Positions 7,915 to 16,757 of a stretch of 64,000 bases of DNA are shown here, one piece after another. Below the pieces are notes generated by a model that saw only the letters and a program-made list of their open reading frames with translations, made no database searches and was not told the DNA's origin. Made by a program: the position numbers and the translations under genes. Positions within the stretch are counted from its first letter, which is position 1; each line of letters opens with the position of its first letter. Origin of the DNA: RBG-16-64-13 sp963718375 (GTDB lineage Bacteria > Actinomycetota > Thermoleophilia > RBG-16-64-13); assembly GCA_963718375.1 (NCBI GenBank), contig CAVQZD010000004.1:248001-312000 (forward strand), read 5' to 3'.

Positions 7915-7948
7915 CCTCGATTGCTGCTGGCTATGTGGGCGGGCTCGG

Positions 7949-9304
7949 CTACCTACCGGCTACCGCAGTCCTAACGGCCGACTCGGACAAGCCCAGGTCT
8001 CCCAGGGCGGACGCGAGCTTGGCCTCAGACTCCTTGACATCGGTCTCCGCGCCCGCGGGGGCAGAGCCCATGCCGAGAACCTTGCCGGACCCGGTCACCT
8101 TGGCCAGGTAATCGAGCTCGGACTTGACCGACTCCTCGATGTTGGCCTTAAGGGCTTCGGTGTCCAGCGCCCCCTCTTTGACAGGGGGGTTCTTGCTGAG
8201 CGACTCGACCAGGCGGTCACGAGTCAGCTCGGGTAGTTCGGCCGGGAGAGACTCGGTCACAAAGGCGCGGGCCTCCCGCAGGAGTTCCCCTTCCTTCAGA
8301 CGAGCGTTCTCGGTCTTTAGCGCCTCGGCCTCAGCTGTGGCCTCGGTCAACTTGGTCTCGGCAGCCTCACGTGCCGCCACGGCTTCTTGCAGTTCGTCCA
8401 CGTCGCCTTCACCTCCTGTGATGATGGTCTGGGTCTCCTGGGCGCGCGCACGCGCCGATTCGAACAGGTTCACTATCTGCCCCCCAGCACCGGGGGCCGT
8501 GACGAGGTCGACACTCCTCGCGGCGCTGATGCCTTCGATGACGGGGCCCTTCTTGCCCTCGGCCTCACCGCGCGCGGCATGGCCCAAAGCTCTGATGGAT
8601 ACTCCAATGTGAGGCGCGAGCTGCTCTACCACCGACTGCCAGCCCTCGATGACCTGAGCGTCAGCATAGAGCCCGGGCCCGGCCTTGGCCTTCTCGTCGT
8701 AGACGGCGTTCGTCGTCAGCGTCGCGACCAGGTCTTTGACGGAGCGCTCGGGGCGCTCGGCCTCTTCGGTGGGGGTGGGATGGTCGGCGAACATCTTGAG
8801 GCCCTTGGTGAAGACCTTCGGCCCGTCGCGCCTGAGAACCGCTTCGCTGTAGTAGCCGGAGCTGCCCCAGCCCGGTTTGATGATCTTGACCTTCATGGTG
8901 CCGGTGCGATCGACGGCCTTCTCGACCAGGGGGACGAAGTCCAGCTCCAGGTCCTCTCCGGAGGCCTCGGTGGTCGGGACAGACTGCACGACCTGCTCGT
9001 AGCTCACGACTTTGCGCACCTCGCGAGGCACGCCCAGGGTGACAATCCCCGCGTCGTCGACGGAGTAGTCCACGTCGAACAGGCGGGTCGGGGGCGTCTG
9101 GCTATACGCTGCCTCATCCGGCATGGTCGGATCCGGCTTGGGGTTGACCTCGTAGATGACGTGCCCGTCGTAGATCTCCACGAGCCAGCACCAGGCCTTC
9201 GAGTGTAGGGCCCGGAGCGCCTTACGAAGCGCCTCATGGATCTCGTTGTGTGAGAGTTCCGCCTCCAAGAGGTAGCGGATCGCACGCTCTTGCTGCTTGT
9301 TCAT
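7949..9304 (-). CDS. Prohead protease with C-terminal scaffold
   Basis: 451 residues from the ATG at 9304, chosen because AAGGAGGT lies 3 nt upstream and the start overlaps the previous stop (ATGA). The middle (MFADHPTPTEEAERPERSVK, HIGVSIRALGHAARGEAEG, ISAARSVDLVTAPGAGGQIV) has the conserved H-P and S-x-D pattern of phage capsid-maturation proteases fused to scaffold. After about residue 290 a long charged coiled coil follows (AAREAAETKLTEATAEAEAL), as in scaffolding domains. It would shape and then clear the procapsid. The catalytic triad is inferred. Confidence 0.8.
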   Translation of the reverse strand: MNKQQERAIRYLLEAELSHNEIHEALRKALRALHSKAWCWLVEIYDGHVIYEVNPKPDPTMPDEAAYSQTPPTRLFDVDYSVDDAGIVTLGVPREVRKVVSYEQVVQSVPTTEASGEDLELDFVPLVEKAVDRTGTMKVKIIKPGWGSSGYYSEAVLRRDGPKVFTKGLKMFADHPTPTEEAERPERSVKDLVATLTTNAVYDEKAKAGPGLYADAQVIEGWQSVVEQLAPHIGVSIRALGHAARGEAEGKKGPVIEGISAARSVDLVTAPGAGGQIVNLFESARARAQETQTIITGGEGDVDELQEAVAAREAAETKLTEATAEAEALKTENARLKEGELLREARAFVTESLPAELPELTRDRLVESLSKNPPVKEGALDTEALKANIEESVKSELDYLAKVTGSGKVLGMGSAPAGAETDVKESEAKLASALGDLGLSESAVRTAVAGR

Positions 9305-10137
9305 CTGACCTCCTTGGTCTCTTTCTGCCGCTGGAGCAGCAGCGTGCACCGGCATGCCACGTGGCCTAGCGGCCGGTCGTGTCCGCTCGGGAAAGCGTCC
9401 TCAAGTGGTATCCAGCCCGCCCCTTGGTTGCCTCGGCATAGCGCGCTGACCCTGCTGTCGCCTGTGGTCAGCCAGGACTTCTCCATGACCAGCCCCGCGT
9501 CCGCCAGCTTCTTACCCGCCGTGAGCGTCCCGTGCTCATAGGCCTCGCCTGATTCTTGGACTGCCACTAGGTGGGCCCTGGACTGGATGTGCTTCTGGGG
9601 CCGCTTGCCCGCGAAGCCCTCGAACTTCTCCCTAATGGCTCGGGCCGTCTTGTCATAGCTCCAGCCCTGCTCCATGGCGTTCGCGAGCAGGACCTTGAGC
9701 TCAGCACGTGTGGTCTCGTTGATCAGCTTGACCCGCTCGGCCGCCCTGCCTTTCAAGAAGCTCACGGCCTCAGGCGCCTCTAGGTCGAAGCTGCCCTTGA
9801 CACCGAACTCGGCCATGACGACGCGGGCCCCGGCTGCGAGGGCGGCTCGGTGTAGAACGCCCAACGGGTCTTCGAACGCTCTCAGGGCAGCCAGCTCGGC
9901 CGCGGTGAAGAGCGGCTCCCACTCCGGTGTCTCGGCCGTCCTCTCGACCAGGGCCGACTCGGCGAACGATCGCTTCAGCTTCGCCAGCCGCCGCAGGAAC
10001 TCCCGGCCCTGCTTGGAGAAGGCGATGCCTATCTGGCGCTCAGCCTTCTTGACTGCTGGGGCTAGGACGCGCTCACGATGCAGACGAGTCACCGCCTCGA
10101 GCAGACGGTCGAGGGCCTCAGGTAGTGAAGGCGCCAC
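9301..10137 (-). CDS. Phage head morphogenesis protein (Mu F-like minor capsid)
   Basis: 278 residues, GTG start overlapping the portal gene by 20 nt. The C-terminal half has the Mu gpF signature: INETTRAELKVLLANAMEQG, YDKTARAIREKF, then ARTH-like SRAHLVAVQESGEAYEHGTL, SWLTTGDSRVSALCRGNQGA and a terminal HVACRCTLLL. This family sits inside or beneath the portal and is packaged in few copies. The Cys residues of the last motifs (SALCRG, ACRC) may bind metal. Confidence 0.85.
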   Translation of the reverse strand: MAPSLPEALDRLLEAVTRLHRERVLAPAVKKAERQIGIAFSKQGREFLRRLAKLKRSFAESALVERTAETPEWEPLFTAAELAALRAFEDPLGVLHRAALAAGARVVMAEFGVKGSFDLEAPEAVSFLKGRAAERVKLINETTRAELKVLLANAMEQGWSYDKTARAIREKFEGFAGKRPQKHIQSRAHLVAVQESGEAYEHGTLTAGKKLADAGLVMEKSWLTTGDSRVSALCRGNQGAGWIPLEDAFPSGHDRPLGHVACRCTLLLQRQKETKEVR

Positions 10138-11746
10138 TTGCTACCGCCTCCCGCAGGATGCTCACGGCCTCCATGAGGCTCTCTTCGGCCTGGGTCGTGG
10201 GCGCCGGCTCTTCCCCGTCTTCGGGGTAGATGAGGTCAAGAAGGTCGTCGATGTCGTCCTGGCCGAGTGCGGTCAAGAGCAAGCGCGAGACGGTCTTCTG
10301 ATCGATGGTGCCCGCCAGGGTCTTACCCTCAAGCGTGGCCGCCGCGATGATGGACTTGACCTCTTCGCCGCCGTCATGCTCTAGGATGCTGGGGAAGTCG
10401 ATGTTGACGTGGCGATCGATGGGCTCACCGGTATCCGGGTCATTGGCGAGCGCTACCAGCCAGCCGTCCTTCTCGTCGTTCAGCACCTTGGAGCCCTTGA
10501 GGGCACTGTAGCCGGGGGCTAGGGCGCGCTTGTCGATTACATAATCGATGAGACCCGCGACAATGCTCTTCCACAGCTCCTGGCGATCGCGGAACTTAAG
10601 CTCCGTCGGACGGTCAAGGGAGTTGGCCGTCGCGAGTGTCCCTACCGACACGTCGCCGAAGAAGGTCTCAGGAAGGCCCGTAGCCGCGCAGACCATGAGC
10701 AGCATGCGCCGCCCGTCCTCGGCCTTGGTGGTCGCCCCCGCCGTCTTTATCGGGTCGAGCTTGAAGCCCTCGGGCGCCACCAGCGTGGAACCGGCTACCG
10801 GGGGCGGGTTGGTCTCGGCGCGGCCGGTGCCGGTGCTTACTGTGGTGCCGAGCTTGGCTTTGGCCGCCGCGACGCCCTTCTTGCCGCCAGGGGTGGTTGC
10901 CTTGAAGGCAAAGCGCGAGTAGGCCCGCACGATCGTGGCCCAGTCTTCCAGGAAGTCTTTGTAGGCCTTGGCCCAATCCAGACCGCTGTAGGTCTCCGGC
11001 ACGCCGAAGCGCATGTCGGACAGACCCCCGACCTTCACGTGGTAGACCGGAGCGTCCCACATGACAGGGTGACCACCGATGCGCTTGGGCTTGCTGAGCG
11101 CATCCGGGGTGTATTTCCAGTCTGGGTAGTAGGCCGTCTTCGTGCCCTCCGCGGCCACGACGCCCGAGTCCACGCTCAGGGTCTGCGGCGTCCAGACTCG
11201 CTTGTAGTACCAGGGCTCCTTGCGGTTCTGCGGGTTGGTGATGATGTCGGTGATTTCGTCGACCGGGATGGAGGAGATCCGGACCCGGCCGGTCGACAGG
11301 TGGGTGAACAGCGAGAAGAACAGGTTGCCCGTGACCTGCAGATCCTGCTCCTTCATGGAGCGGGCCTGGTGCCCGAACAGCTCTGCCTTGTTCTGCTCAT
11401 CATCCAGGAAGGCCTGTACCACGCCGTCTATGAGCGGGCTACTCCCCTGGATGCTCACGCCCTGGGCCCACACGTACATCGACTGCAGGGTGACGGCCCG
11501 GTTGATGAGCGGGTTCTTGAGGAAGTAGAGGCGCGAGAGGGCGCATATCCGCTTGAGGCCTTCGCGGCTGAACTCTTGGCCACTCTCAAAGCTGAGCCGT
11601 GTCCACTCGGCGTCTTCGAGCTGAAGCTCTAAGTCAGCCAGGCTCTCGCGCATGTAGTCCACCGAGAGGTTCAGCTGCTCGTTCTCGCCCCGCAGCTCGG
11701 CGATCGCCTCGTTCTCCCGCAGCCGTATGCGCTCCAAGAGGTTCAT
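10118..11746 (-). CDS. Phage portal protein
   Basis: 542 residues. An N-terminal coiled-coil segment (RENEAIAELRGENEQLNLSV) is followed by a portal core: LYFLKNPLINRAVTLQSMYV, VTGNLFFSLFTHLSTGRVRI, SSIPVDEITDIITNPQNRKE and MLLMVCAATGLPETFFGDVS. The VTGN(x)F and TGLPxxxFG motifs are typical of portals of SPP1/HK97-like phages. It forms the dodecameric DNA gate and docks the terminase. It follows accessory genes and TerL and precedes the Mu F-like gene, the usual order. Confidence 0.85.
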   Translation of the reverse strand: MNLLERIRLRENEAIAELRGENEQLNLSVDYMRESLADLELQLEDAEWTRLSFESGQEFSREGLKRICALSRLYFLKNPLINRAVTLQSMYVWAQGVSIQGSSPLIDGVVQAFLDDEQNKAELFGHQARSMKEQDLQVTGNLFFSLFTHLSTGRVRISSIPVDEITDIITNPQNRKEPWYYKRVWTPQTLSVDSGVVAAEGTKTAYYPDWKYTPDALSKPKRIGGHPVMWDAPVYHVKVGGLSDMRFGVPETYSGLDWAKAYKDFLEDWATIVRAYSRFAFKATTPGGKKGVAAAKAKLGTTVSTGTGRAETNPPPVAGSTLVAPEGFKLDPIKTAGATTKAEDGRRMLLMVCAATGLPETFFGDVSVGTLATANSLDRPTELKFRDRQELWKSIVAGLIDYVIDKRALAPGYSALKGSKVLNDEKDGWLVALANDPDTGEPIDRHVNIDFPSILEHDGGEEVKSIIAAATLEGKTLAGTIDQKTVSRLLLTALGQDDIDDLLDLIYPEDGEEPAPTTQAEESLMEAVSILREAVASGAFTT

Positions 11747-11747
11747 G

Positions 11748-12614
11748 TCATGCCACCGCCGGGATTTCTTGCTTGACGATGCAGGGGCCGTCGTACCCCA
11801 GTGTGACCTTGCGGCCGCTCACCAGCGTGGCCCTCACCTGGTAGTTCTGCGACCGCAGTAGCAGCGCGGCGGTCTCGGAACTCACAGGCTCGAACTTGAT
11901 GGTCCAGTCGGTCCCGTCGGAGTCGGCGCCAGTGGCGACGAAGGTCGCCTCCTCCAGGTGCAGCCTGATCGTGGCCCCGGTAAGGTCGGGGCTGCCCGCC
12001 ACCGAGGCCGTGAACGCGATGGCCCTGTTGTCCGCCGCCACACAGTCATCGCCTTGATAGATCGTAAGAGTCCCTGCTGCGTCGACCGGGCTGGCCACTG
12101 TGATGTTCGGCGCTCCGGCTGCCGCCAGTGCCGCCGCGCACGCCGCCTGTATCTGAGTGGCATTGAGGTCGTCCATAGCCGCGATCGCTGCCAGCACCGC
12201 ATCGTCCGCAGTCCCCAGCGCCGTCGCCAGCTCCGCATTGGTCGGCAAGTCATTCACGCTGGTCTGGGTGGCTCGCGACGTGATCACCGCGTCGAGTCGG
12301 TCCAGCCGCGAGTCTATGACCACGGTATCCCCCGGCGCTTCGGCTGTGTTCGCGCTCTTGTAGCGCGTCTCGATCACCGCGTCGGCCACGTCCACGAGCG
12401 TCTGGGTGAGCTCCCCGTAATAGCGGCCGTTCCCGATTGCCACCAGTACCCCGATGTCCGTATCGGTCCAGCCCCCGCCGTCCACGCTTATCTGCGGCTG
12501 GCCCCCCGCCTCTCCCGTCTCGGGCGTCATGCCGTCCGTCGCGTCTACCAGGTGGAAGTACACCCGCCGGCGGGCGGCCGTGGCCTCGTTGCGCTTGACG
12601 TAGATATTTGCCAT
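11748..12614 (-). CDS. Phage structural protein, beta-rich, possible baseplate/appendage component
   Basis: 288 residues from the ATG at 12614, which has GGGAGGT upstream. The N-terminal domain (MANIYVKRNEATAARRRVYF, ISVDGGGWTDTDIGVLVAIG, GRYYGELTQTLVDVADAVIE) resembles the short beta domains of phage virion accessory proteins. An Ala-rich helix follows (AELATALGTADDAVLAAIAA). The C-terminal Ig-like part (TIYQGDDCVAADNRAIAFTA, TGATIRLHLEEATFVATGAD) is similar to BppU-type or polymer-modifying neck domains. Function is not certain. It sits unusually between TerL and the portal gene. Confidence 0.6.
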   Translation of the reverse strand: MANIYVKRNEATAARRRVYFHLVDATDGMTPETGEAGGQPQISVDGGGWTDTDIGVLVAIGNGRYYGELTQTLVDVADAVIETRYKSANTAEAPGDTVVIDSRLDRLDAVITSRATQTSVNDLPTNAELATALGTADDAVLAAIAAMDDLNATQIQAACAAALAAAGAPNITVASPVDAAGTLTIYQGDDCVAADNRAIAFTASVAGSPDLTGATIRLHLEEATFVATGADSDGTDWTIKFEPVSSETAALLLRSQNYQVRATLVSGRKVTLGYDGPCIVKQEIPAVA

Positions 12615-12618
12615 CGGT

Positions 12619-13449
12619 CTACCTCCCGTAGATGAGGCGTTGATAGTAGGCTGCCGCACTCCGGGCCAGAACGTCCCCGCCGCCCATGTCATTCAGGGTG
12701 GCGTTCGTTATCTGGTCTATCAGTACGCCCGCCCCGTTGGGCTGCGAATACACGTCGATGCTCGCCAGCGGGAACAAGACCGCCCCACAATCGGCCACCG
12801 CTACACCCGCCGCAGTATTGGCTGGGCTGGAAGGTGTCGCCCCGTCTGAACAGACCACGCTGGAGTTGGCGGGCAAGCCGGTGACGGTTACTAGGTGCGA
12901 CGGGCGGCCCTCATGCCAGTCAACCTGTAGCCCCGCTGCCGAACCGCCACACAATCCCGCGTAGCATGGCCCCGGATAGGTTAGGTCTGTGGACGTCAGC
13001 GTCCGGGTGAACGCCGCCCGCCCGCACTTGGCCACCACGCCTGTCGGCAGTAGGATGATTCGAGTCAGGCCGTAATCGCCGTCCACTGGTATGTCCACCG
13101 ACGACGACGCCAGCGCGGTCGTGCTGTTATTGTCTAGCCGGTCCAGCCGCCAGGTAGACGCCCAATGGCTGATATAGCAGTCGATGTCCGCGCCTACGTT
13201 GAACACGCTGTTGGGACTCATAAGCACCCCGGCCATACGGCTCCCCGCCCGTAGCCCTCGCGCCGTCGCGCACATAATCGTGCCGTGATTCTTGCGAATC
13301 GACCGCGTTGACGACGACACCAGCGTGGCAAGACCCCCGGCCATAGTGATTGTCTGCGTCGAATACAGGTCATACTCCGCGCTGGTGTCGGCGTCGAAGT
13401 CGTCGCGGAAGCCTGAGTCCAGGCCGCGTGTGGTGCGAGTGAGTGTCAT
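12619..13449 (-). CDS. Hypothetical phage virion-associated protein (lectin-like composition)
   Basis: 276 residues, beta-rich and Ser/Thr/Gly-rich: GFRDDFDADTSAEYDLYSTQ, RLDRLDNNSTTALASSSVDI and LPTGVVAKCGRAAFTRTLTS. The pattern resembles concanavalin-like jelly-roll domains used by phages for surface binding, but no motif proves this. It overlaps the preceding gene (ATGA). With the gene at 11748 it forms a small accessory block between TerL and the portal gene. Could be a head fibre or neck appendage. Confidence 0.55.
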   Translation of the reverse strand: MTLTRTTRGLDSGFRDDFDADTSAEYDLYSTQTITMAGGLATLVSSSTRSIRKNHGTIMCATARGLRAGSRMAGVLMSPNSVFNVGADIDCYISHWASTWRLDRLDNNSTTALASSSVDIPVDGDYGLTRIILLPTGVVAKCGRAAFTRTLTSTDLTYPGPCYAGLCGGSAAGLQVDWHEGRPSHLVTVTGLPANSSVVCSDGATPSSPANTAAGVAVADCGAVLFPLASIDVYSQPNGAGVLIDQITNATLNDMGGGDVLARSAAAYYQRLIYGR

Positions 13450-13790
13450 CCCGCCCTCAAGTCAGAGGGGTTCACCGAATGCTTGGCTAACACCGACAAC
13501 ACGCGCTCGGTGTAGGCCGCGTCATCTTCCTTAGCCGTGCGCTTGACTTCGGAGAGCACAGCGGTTTGCGCCGTCAGCGCCGTCCGCTTCGCATCCGTAC
13601 ACTCGTAACTCTTAGCCAGCGTGTCGAGTACCTTCGCTGGAGCCTTGACCAGCACGAGCGCGCGCTTCTCGTCGGGCTGCTCGTAGCACGCGGCCCAACC
13701 CTCGACGCCAGGAGTGTCGCCTATCTCGGGCCGGTAGGGGTCGGCGTCTGTGCCGGTGCCTATGGTTTTGGAGCCGTAGCAGGCGAGCAT
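13446..13790 (-). CDS. Hypothetical phage protein
   Basis: 114 residues: MLACYGSKTIGTGTDADPYR followed by a folded middle (ALVLVKAPAKVLDTLAKSYE) and a charged C-terminal helix. No family is recognised. It is translationally coupled (ATGA) to the next gene in the accessory virion block. Confidence 0.6.
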   Translation of the reverse strand: MLACYGSKTIGTGTDADPYRPEIGDTPGVEGWAACYEQPDEKRALVLVKAPAKVLDTLAKSYECTDAKRTALTAQTAVLSEVKRTAKEDDAAYTERVLSVLAKHSVNPSDLRAG

Positions 13791-13808
13791 GGGGGCCTCC
13801 TTACCGGC

Positions 13809-15377
13809 CTAGTACCTCGATATGCTCACGTGGTCGTCGTACACCAGCAGTTCTTCGGTCGGCTCAGCCTCTGGCACCCAGAACGACTCGATCACCGCGT
13901 CCCCGTGGTCGGTCGAGCGGCCCAGGCGCTTGCGGATCTCGTCTTTGCTCTCCACCTGGATCTTGCCTGCCGAGGTCACCCGCCACTTAGGGGCCGTGAG
14001 GTCGCCTATCAGAAGGTCGTCGGGCGGCAAGGCAACCGGGCACCCGCTGGTGGGGTCTAGCACTTCTCGCATGGTCCACCAGGCGGCGGAGCGGCAGTTG
14101 AGAAAGGCGAGCTCGCCTGAGGCGTCCAGCTTGTGTGTGCCGGCGCCGGCGTTGAAGGCGATGACCGGCAGGCCCTGCTCTCGCAGGCGGTCCACCACTC
14201 CGGCCCCGATACCGATGACGTCGACAACAGCGTACCCGCCACGCTGGAGCGCCCCGACCACGCGGCCGGTGGTCTGCATCAGGTCCTCCAGGCTGTGGGC
14301 CTCGACCTCGGAGATGCGCCAGCCGTAGCGGGGCGCCAGTGTCGTCTTGTCTGAGCCGCTGCGGGCTACGTCGACGCCCACACAGGTGAGCGGTCCGGCG
14401 TCCTCGCCTAGTTCCCAGCGGGCGATCGCTGCTTCGACCCACGCGAGCGGGATGACGCTGTCCTCATCGGAGCTCGCGAAGTCACCCAGGACGCGGTTGA
14501 TAAAGACGGCCGACTTGCGGCCCCACTGCTTGGCGCGCTGTTCCACCCACTCAGTGCTGACGCGCCCGGCGGCTATGGCCTCATCCACTGTGACGTGGAA
14601 GACTTCCCAGTCCTCGAACCCTGCCTTGCGGCGGTGGATGTCGTAGAAGCGGCCCTGGGGTTCACCTGGGGTCGAACAGGCCAGTGCGAGCGCCTGGAGC
14701 TCACCGTCACCGCCGGCGCCGGAGAAGGCGCCCTCGGCAGCGTCGAAGGTAGCGTCTGGGATGACCTTGGCCTCGTCGAAGATGTACAGGATCTGGTCAG
14801 CGTGCGCGCCCTCGATGAGCTCCGGCCGGTCAGATGCAACGGCAGAGGCAGCGCCGGTAAACAGCTTGAGGTTCAGCATCAGGAGTTCGTTGGCGGTGAA
14901 GGGCTCGCGCCCCAGCTTGGACCAGTCGAGCATCCGCGACCACTTGTGGATCTCCGGCCAGAGGTAGACCTCTAGTTGCCGCCACGAGCTCGCGGTGGTG
15001 ATGACCTTCCAGTCCTCGCCCTCGCGGGTGCTGGCGAACCACAGGACCGTCCAGGCGTTGAGCGCCGTCTTGCCGAGACCGTGTGGGCCCCGGATGGCGA
15101 CTCGCTTACTCGTGGGGAGCGCGCTCAGCGCTTTCTCTTGGTAGGCCGCGGGGCCCTTGCCCTCGGGCCAGAGGAAGCACTCGCGCAAGAACAGGGCCGG
15201 GTCGTCGCGGTAGGGCCTTAGCAGCTCGCGTCTTACTCGGACGGCGCGCTTGTCAGCCTCGGTGCGCTTCTGTTCAGCGAGCGCTTCCAGCTCAGCGAGC
15301 TTGGCCCGCCGGGCCTTCAGCTCCTCAAGTCGGCTCAGCAGCTCTGGCGTCGGCAGGCTCACGACGTGCGAGTTCAC
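13809..15377 (-). CDS. Terminase large subunit
   Basis: About 522 residues from the GTG at 15377; a TTG at 15413 is the next alternative and both overlap terS. It has an N-terminal coiled coil (RLEELKARRAKLAELEALAE), then the packaging ATPase with Walker A GPHGLGKT (residues ~97-104) and Walker B LYIFDEA (~198-203). The RNase H-like nuclease domain starts CVGVDVARSGSDKTTLAP and ends near RSTDHGDAVIESFW. The motor pumps DNA through the portal and cuts concatemers. The WxxSSWRQL region and the N-terminal helix suit a pac-type (headful) terminase, but this cannot be decided here. Confidence 0.93.
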   Translation of the reverse strand: MNSHVVSLPTPELLSRLEELKARRAKLAELEALAEQKRTEADKRAVRVRRELLRPYRDDPALFLRECFLWPEGKGPAAYQEKALSALPTSKRVAIRGPHGLGKTALNAWTVLWFASTREGEDWKVITTASSWRQLEVYLWPEIHKWSRMLDWSKLGREPFTANELLMLNLKLFTGAASAVASDRPELIEGAHADQILYIFDEAKVIPDATFDAAEGAFSGAGGDGELQALALACSTPGEPQGRFYDIHRRKAGFEDWEVFHVTVDEAIAAGRVSTEWVEQRAKQWGRKSAVFINRVLGDFASSDEDSVIPLAWVEAAIARWELGEDAGPLTCVGVDVARSGSDKTTLAPRYGWRISEVEAHSLEDLMQTTGRVVGALQRGGYAVVDVIGIGAGVVDRLREQGLPVIAFNAGAGTHKLDASGELAFLNCRSAAWWTMREVLDPTSGCPVALPPDDLLIGDLTAPKWRVTSAGKIQVESKDEIRKRLGRSTDHGDAVIESFWVPEAEPTEELLVYDDHVSISRY

Positions 15378-15876
15378 TCTCGAGCTTCTCGATCTCCCGG
15401 TCGAGCTTGTCAACGGTGATCACCTCGTCCCGTCCCGTGACCTCTCCGTTCTCCAGCCGGAACTTGTCGATGAGGATCCCGATGGAGGTCGCATACGAAA
15501 GGCAGGCGCTGGCCGGGGCTATCGGGTAGACGACCTCGTGTGCACCCTGGCCCTTGAAGTCGGTGTGCGGCGCGTCCATGCGTCCCAGCAGGTCGACGGC
15601 CTTCTCCAGGAGCTGCGTCTTGAGCTTGGCCCGCATGTCGAGGACCCGTGCCTCTTGGGCCTTGACGCACGCCAGGATGTTCTCGGTCGGGGGGCTCAGC
15701 CTCTCCCCGGTGTTGGTCTCGTGGTCCTTCACCCACTTGCGCACAGACTTCTCGCTGCAGCCGATCTGCCTGCCGGCTGCCCGCGGGCCCACAGTGGTGT
15801 ACAGCTCCAGGGCTTTGGCCTTCTGGGCGGGGGTGAACTTGGGTTTGAAGCGCTCGGCCTTCTTGGTGTCGGTCAC
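15325..15876 (-). CDS. Terminase small subunit
   Basis: 183 residues from the GTG at 15876, chosen for the AAGGGGGT ribosome-binding site upstream; the longer frame reads through a terminator hairpin. It has an N-terminal helix-turn-helix (KAKALELYTTVGPRAAGRQI, GCSEKSVRKWVKDHE), a helical middle (EARVLDMRAKLKTQLLEKAV) and a C-terminal helix (DKLDREIEKLESELARRE). The HTH recognises the packaging site and the rest forms the oligomer that recruits TerL. It is the first gene after the putative late promoter and terminator. Confidence 0.85.
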   Translation of the reverse strand: MTDTKKAERFKPKFTPAQKAKALELYTTVGPRAAGRQIGCSEKSVRKWVKDHETNTGERLSPPTENILACVKAQEARVLDMRAKLKTQLLEKAVDLLGRMDAPHTDFKGQGAHEVVYPIAPASACLSYATSIGILIDKFRLENGEVTGRDEVITVDKLDREIEKLESELARREPADARAAEPT

Positions 15877-15899
15877 ATCCTGACCCCCTTCGGGCAAAG

Positions 15900-15924
15900 A
15901 AAAAGGCCGCCGATCCGGCGACCC
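15900..15924 (-). terminator. Intrinsic terminator in the leader of the late operon
   Basis: A 9-bp stem with a 3-nt loop (right arm 15904-15912, left arm 15916-15924) is followed on the minus strand by TTTTTCTTT. It lies about 35 nt downstream of a predicted promoter and upstream of terS. Readthrough would therefore be needed to express late genes, as in phages using antitermination. Confidence 0.75.
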
Positions 15925-15958
15925 ACTGAGGGCGCACTTCTCCCGCCCTACCGACACC

Positions 15959-15988
15959 AAGGTACACCATGGGCGCGGGGCTTGTCAA
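15959..15988 (-). promoter_or_regulatory. Putative late promoter (TTGACA N18 TACCTT)
   Basis: On the minus strand a perfect -35 TTGACA (15988-15983) and TACCTT -10 (15964-15959) are separated by 18 bp. The -35 overlaps the stop codon of the upstream gene. The expected start site is near 15952, giving a leader that contains the intrinsic terminator. Confidence 0.5.
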
Positions 15989-16539
15989 GGCTTCCACTCG
16001 TGGCGCTTCTGGATTGCCCGCCACAGGGTATCGGTCGCGTAGTCGAGCATCCTGCGGAAGATGTAGAAATCGTAGTCGCAGTCCAGGGCCTCAGCCTCTC
16101 GGCACTTGGGGACGTCCAGACGTCTGTCCTCGAAGTCGGCGCCGCGGTAGAGCGTGCAGCGGACTTGGCTTGGACAGCGCACGTAACGCATCCCCAGCCG
16201 GTTCATGAGCACCTGCCACCCTTGGGCCTCGGTGGATAGCCCCTGGCGGTAATAGAGGTCGACCACCCTCCACCAGGTCTTGTACCGGCCCTCGATCTGC
16301 TCCATTGCGATGTCGATCGTGGATCGCTGGCGCCTCACCGTGTTCTCGAACTTCTCCACCTGCTCAGGTGTCGCCTTGGCCTCGCCCTCTTCGCCCTCCT
16401 CTTTGCCGTACTTGCGCAGCAGCACGCCGTCCAGGAGCGCGGTGTACTCCCCCAGGGCTCGCCTCAGCGCCTTGATGTCATCGAACTCCCAGAAGTGCTC
16501 AGCGTCAACCGGCGTCGTCTCCGCAACTTGCGAGATCAT
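15985..16539 (-). CDS. Phage protein with sigma-70 region 4/ArpU-like helix-turn-helix (tentative late regulator)
   Basis: 184 residues from the ATG at 16539 (AAGGAGGG upstream). A charged helical N-terminal region (DIKALRRALGEYTALLDGVL) and a long helix (FENTVRRQRSTIDIAMEQIE) precede LYYRQGLSTEAQGWQVLMNR. That segment resembles the HTH of ArpU-like phage late regulators. The C-terminus contains YDFYIFRRMLDYATDTLWRA. It is the last gene before the late promoter-terminator, a common place for a late activator or antiterminator. The role is inferred. Confidence 0.55.
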   Translation of the reverse strand: MISQVAETTPVDAEHFWEFDDIKALRRALGEYTALLDGVLLRKYGKEEGEEGEAKATPEQVEKFENTVRRQRSTIDIAMEQIEGRYKTWWRVVDLYYRQGLSTEAQGWQVLMNRLGMRYVRCPSQVRCTLYRGADFEDRRLDVPKCREAEALDCDYDFYIFRRMLDYATDTLWRAIQKRHEWKP

Positions 16540-16757
16540 CTGGCCCTCCTTGTGGGGGGTGTCGGTGGGACGTGAGTCTGTGCCGGTGCCTCGCGCATGA
16601 CGGCTTCGAAGTCCTCGCGCTTGGTCCGGCAGGTGTAGTCGACCATGTGGCCGTATGGGCCCTTGCGCACCACCAGGGCTACCAGGCCGCAGCCGAGGTG
16701 CTCCCACTCACGCTCGAGGTCGGAGATCGCGCGGGCTAGGTCGGCGTCGCGGCTCAT
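16536..16757 (-). CDS. Hypothetical small phage protein
   Basis: 73 residues: a helical N-terminus (SRDADLARAISDLEREWEHL), a beta stretch (GLVALVVRKGPYGHMVDYTC) and a basic, Pro-rich tail. It overlaps both neighbours by ATGA. No family is recognised. Confidence 0.6.
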   Translation of the reverse strand: MSRDADLARAISDLEREWEHLGCGLVALVVRKGPYGHMVDYTCRTKREDFEAVMREAPAQTHVPPTPPTRRAR

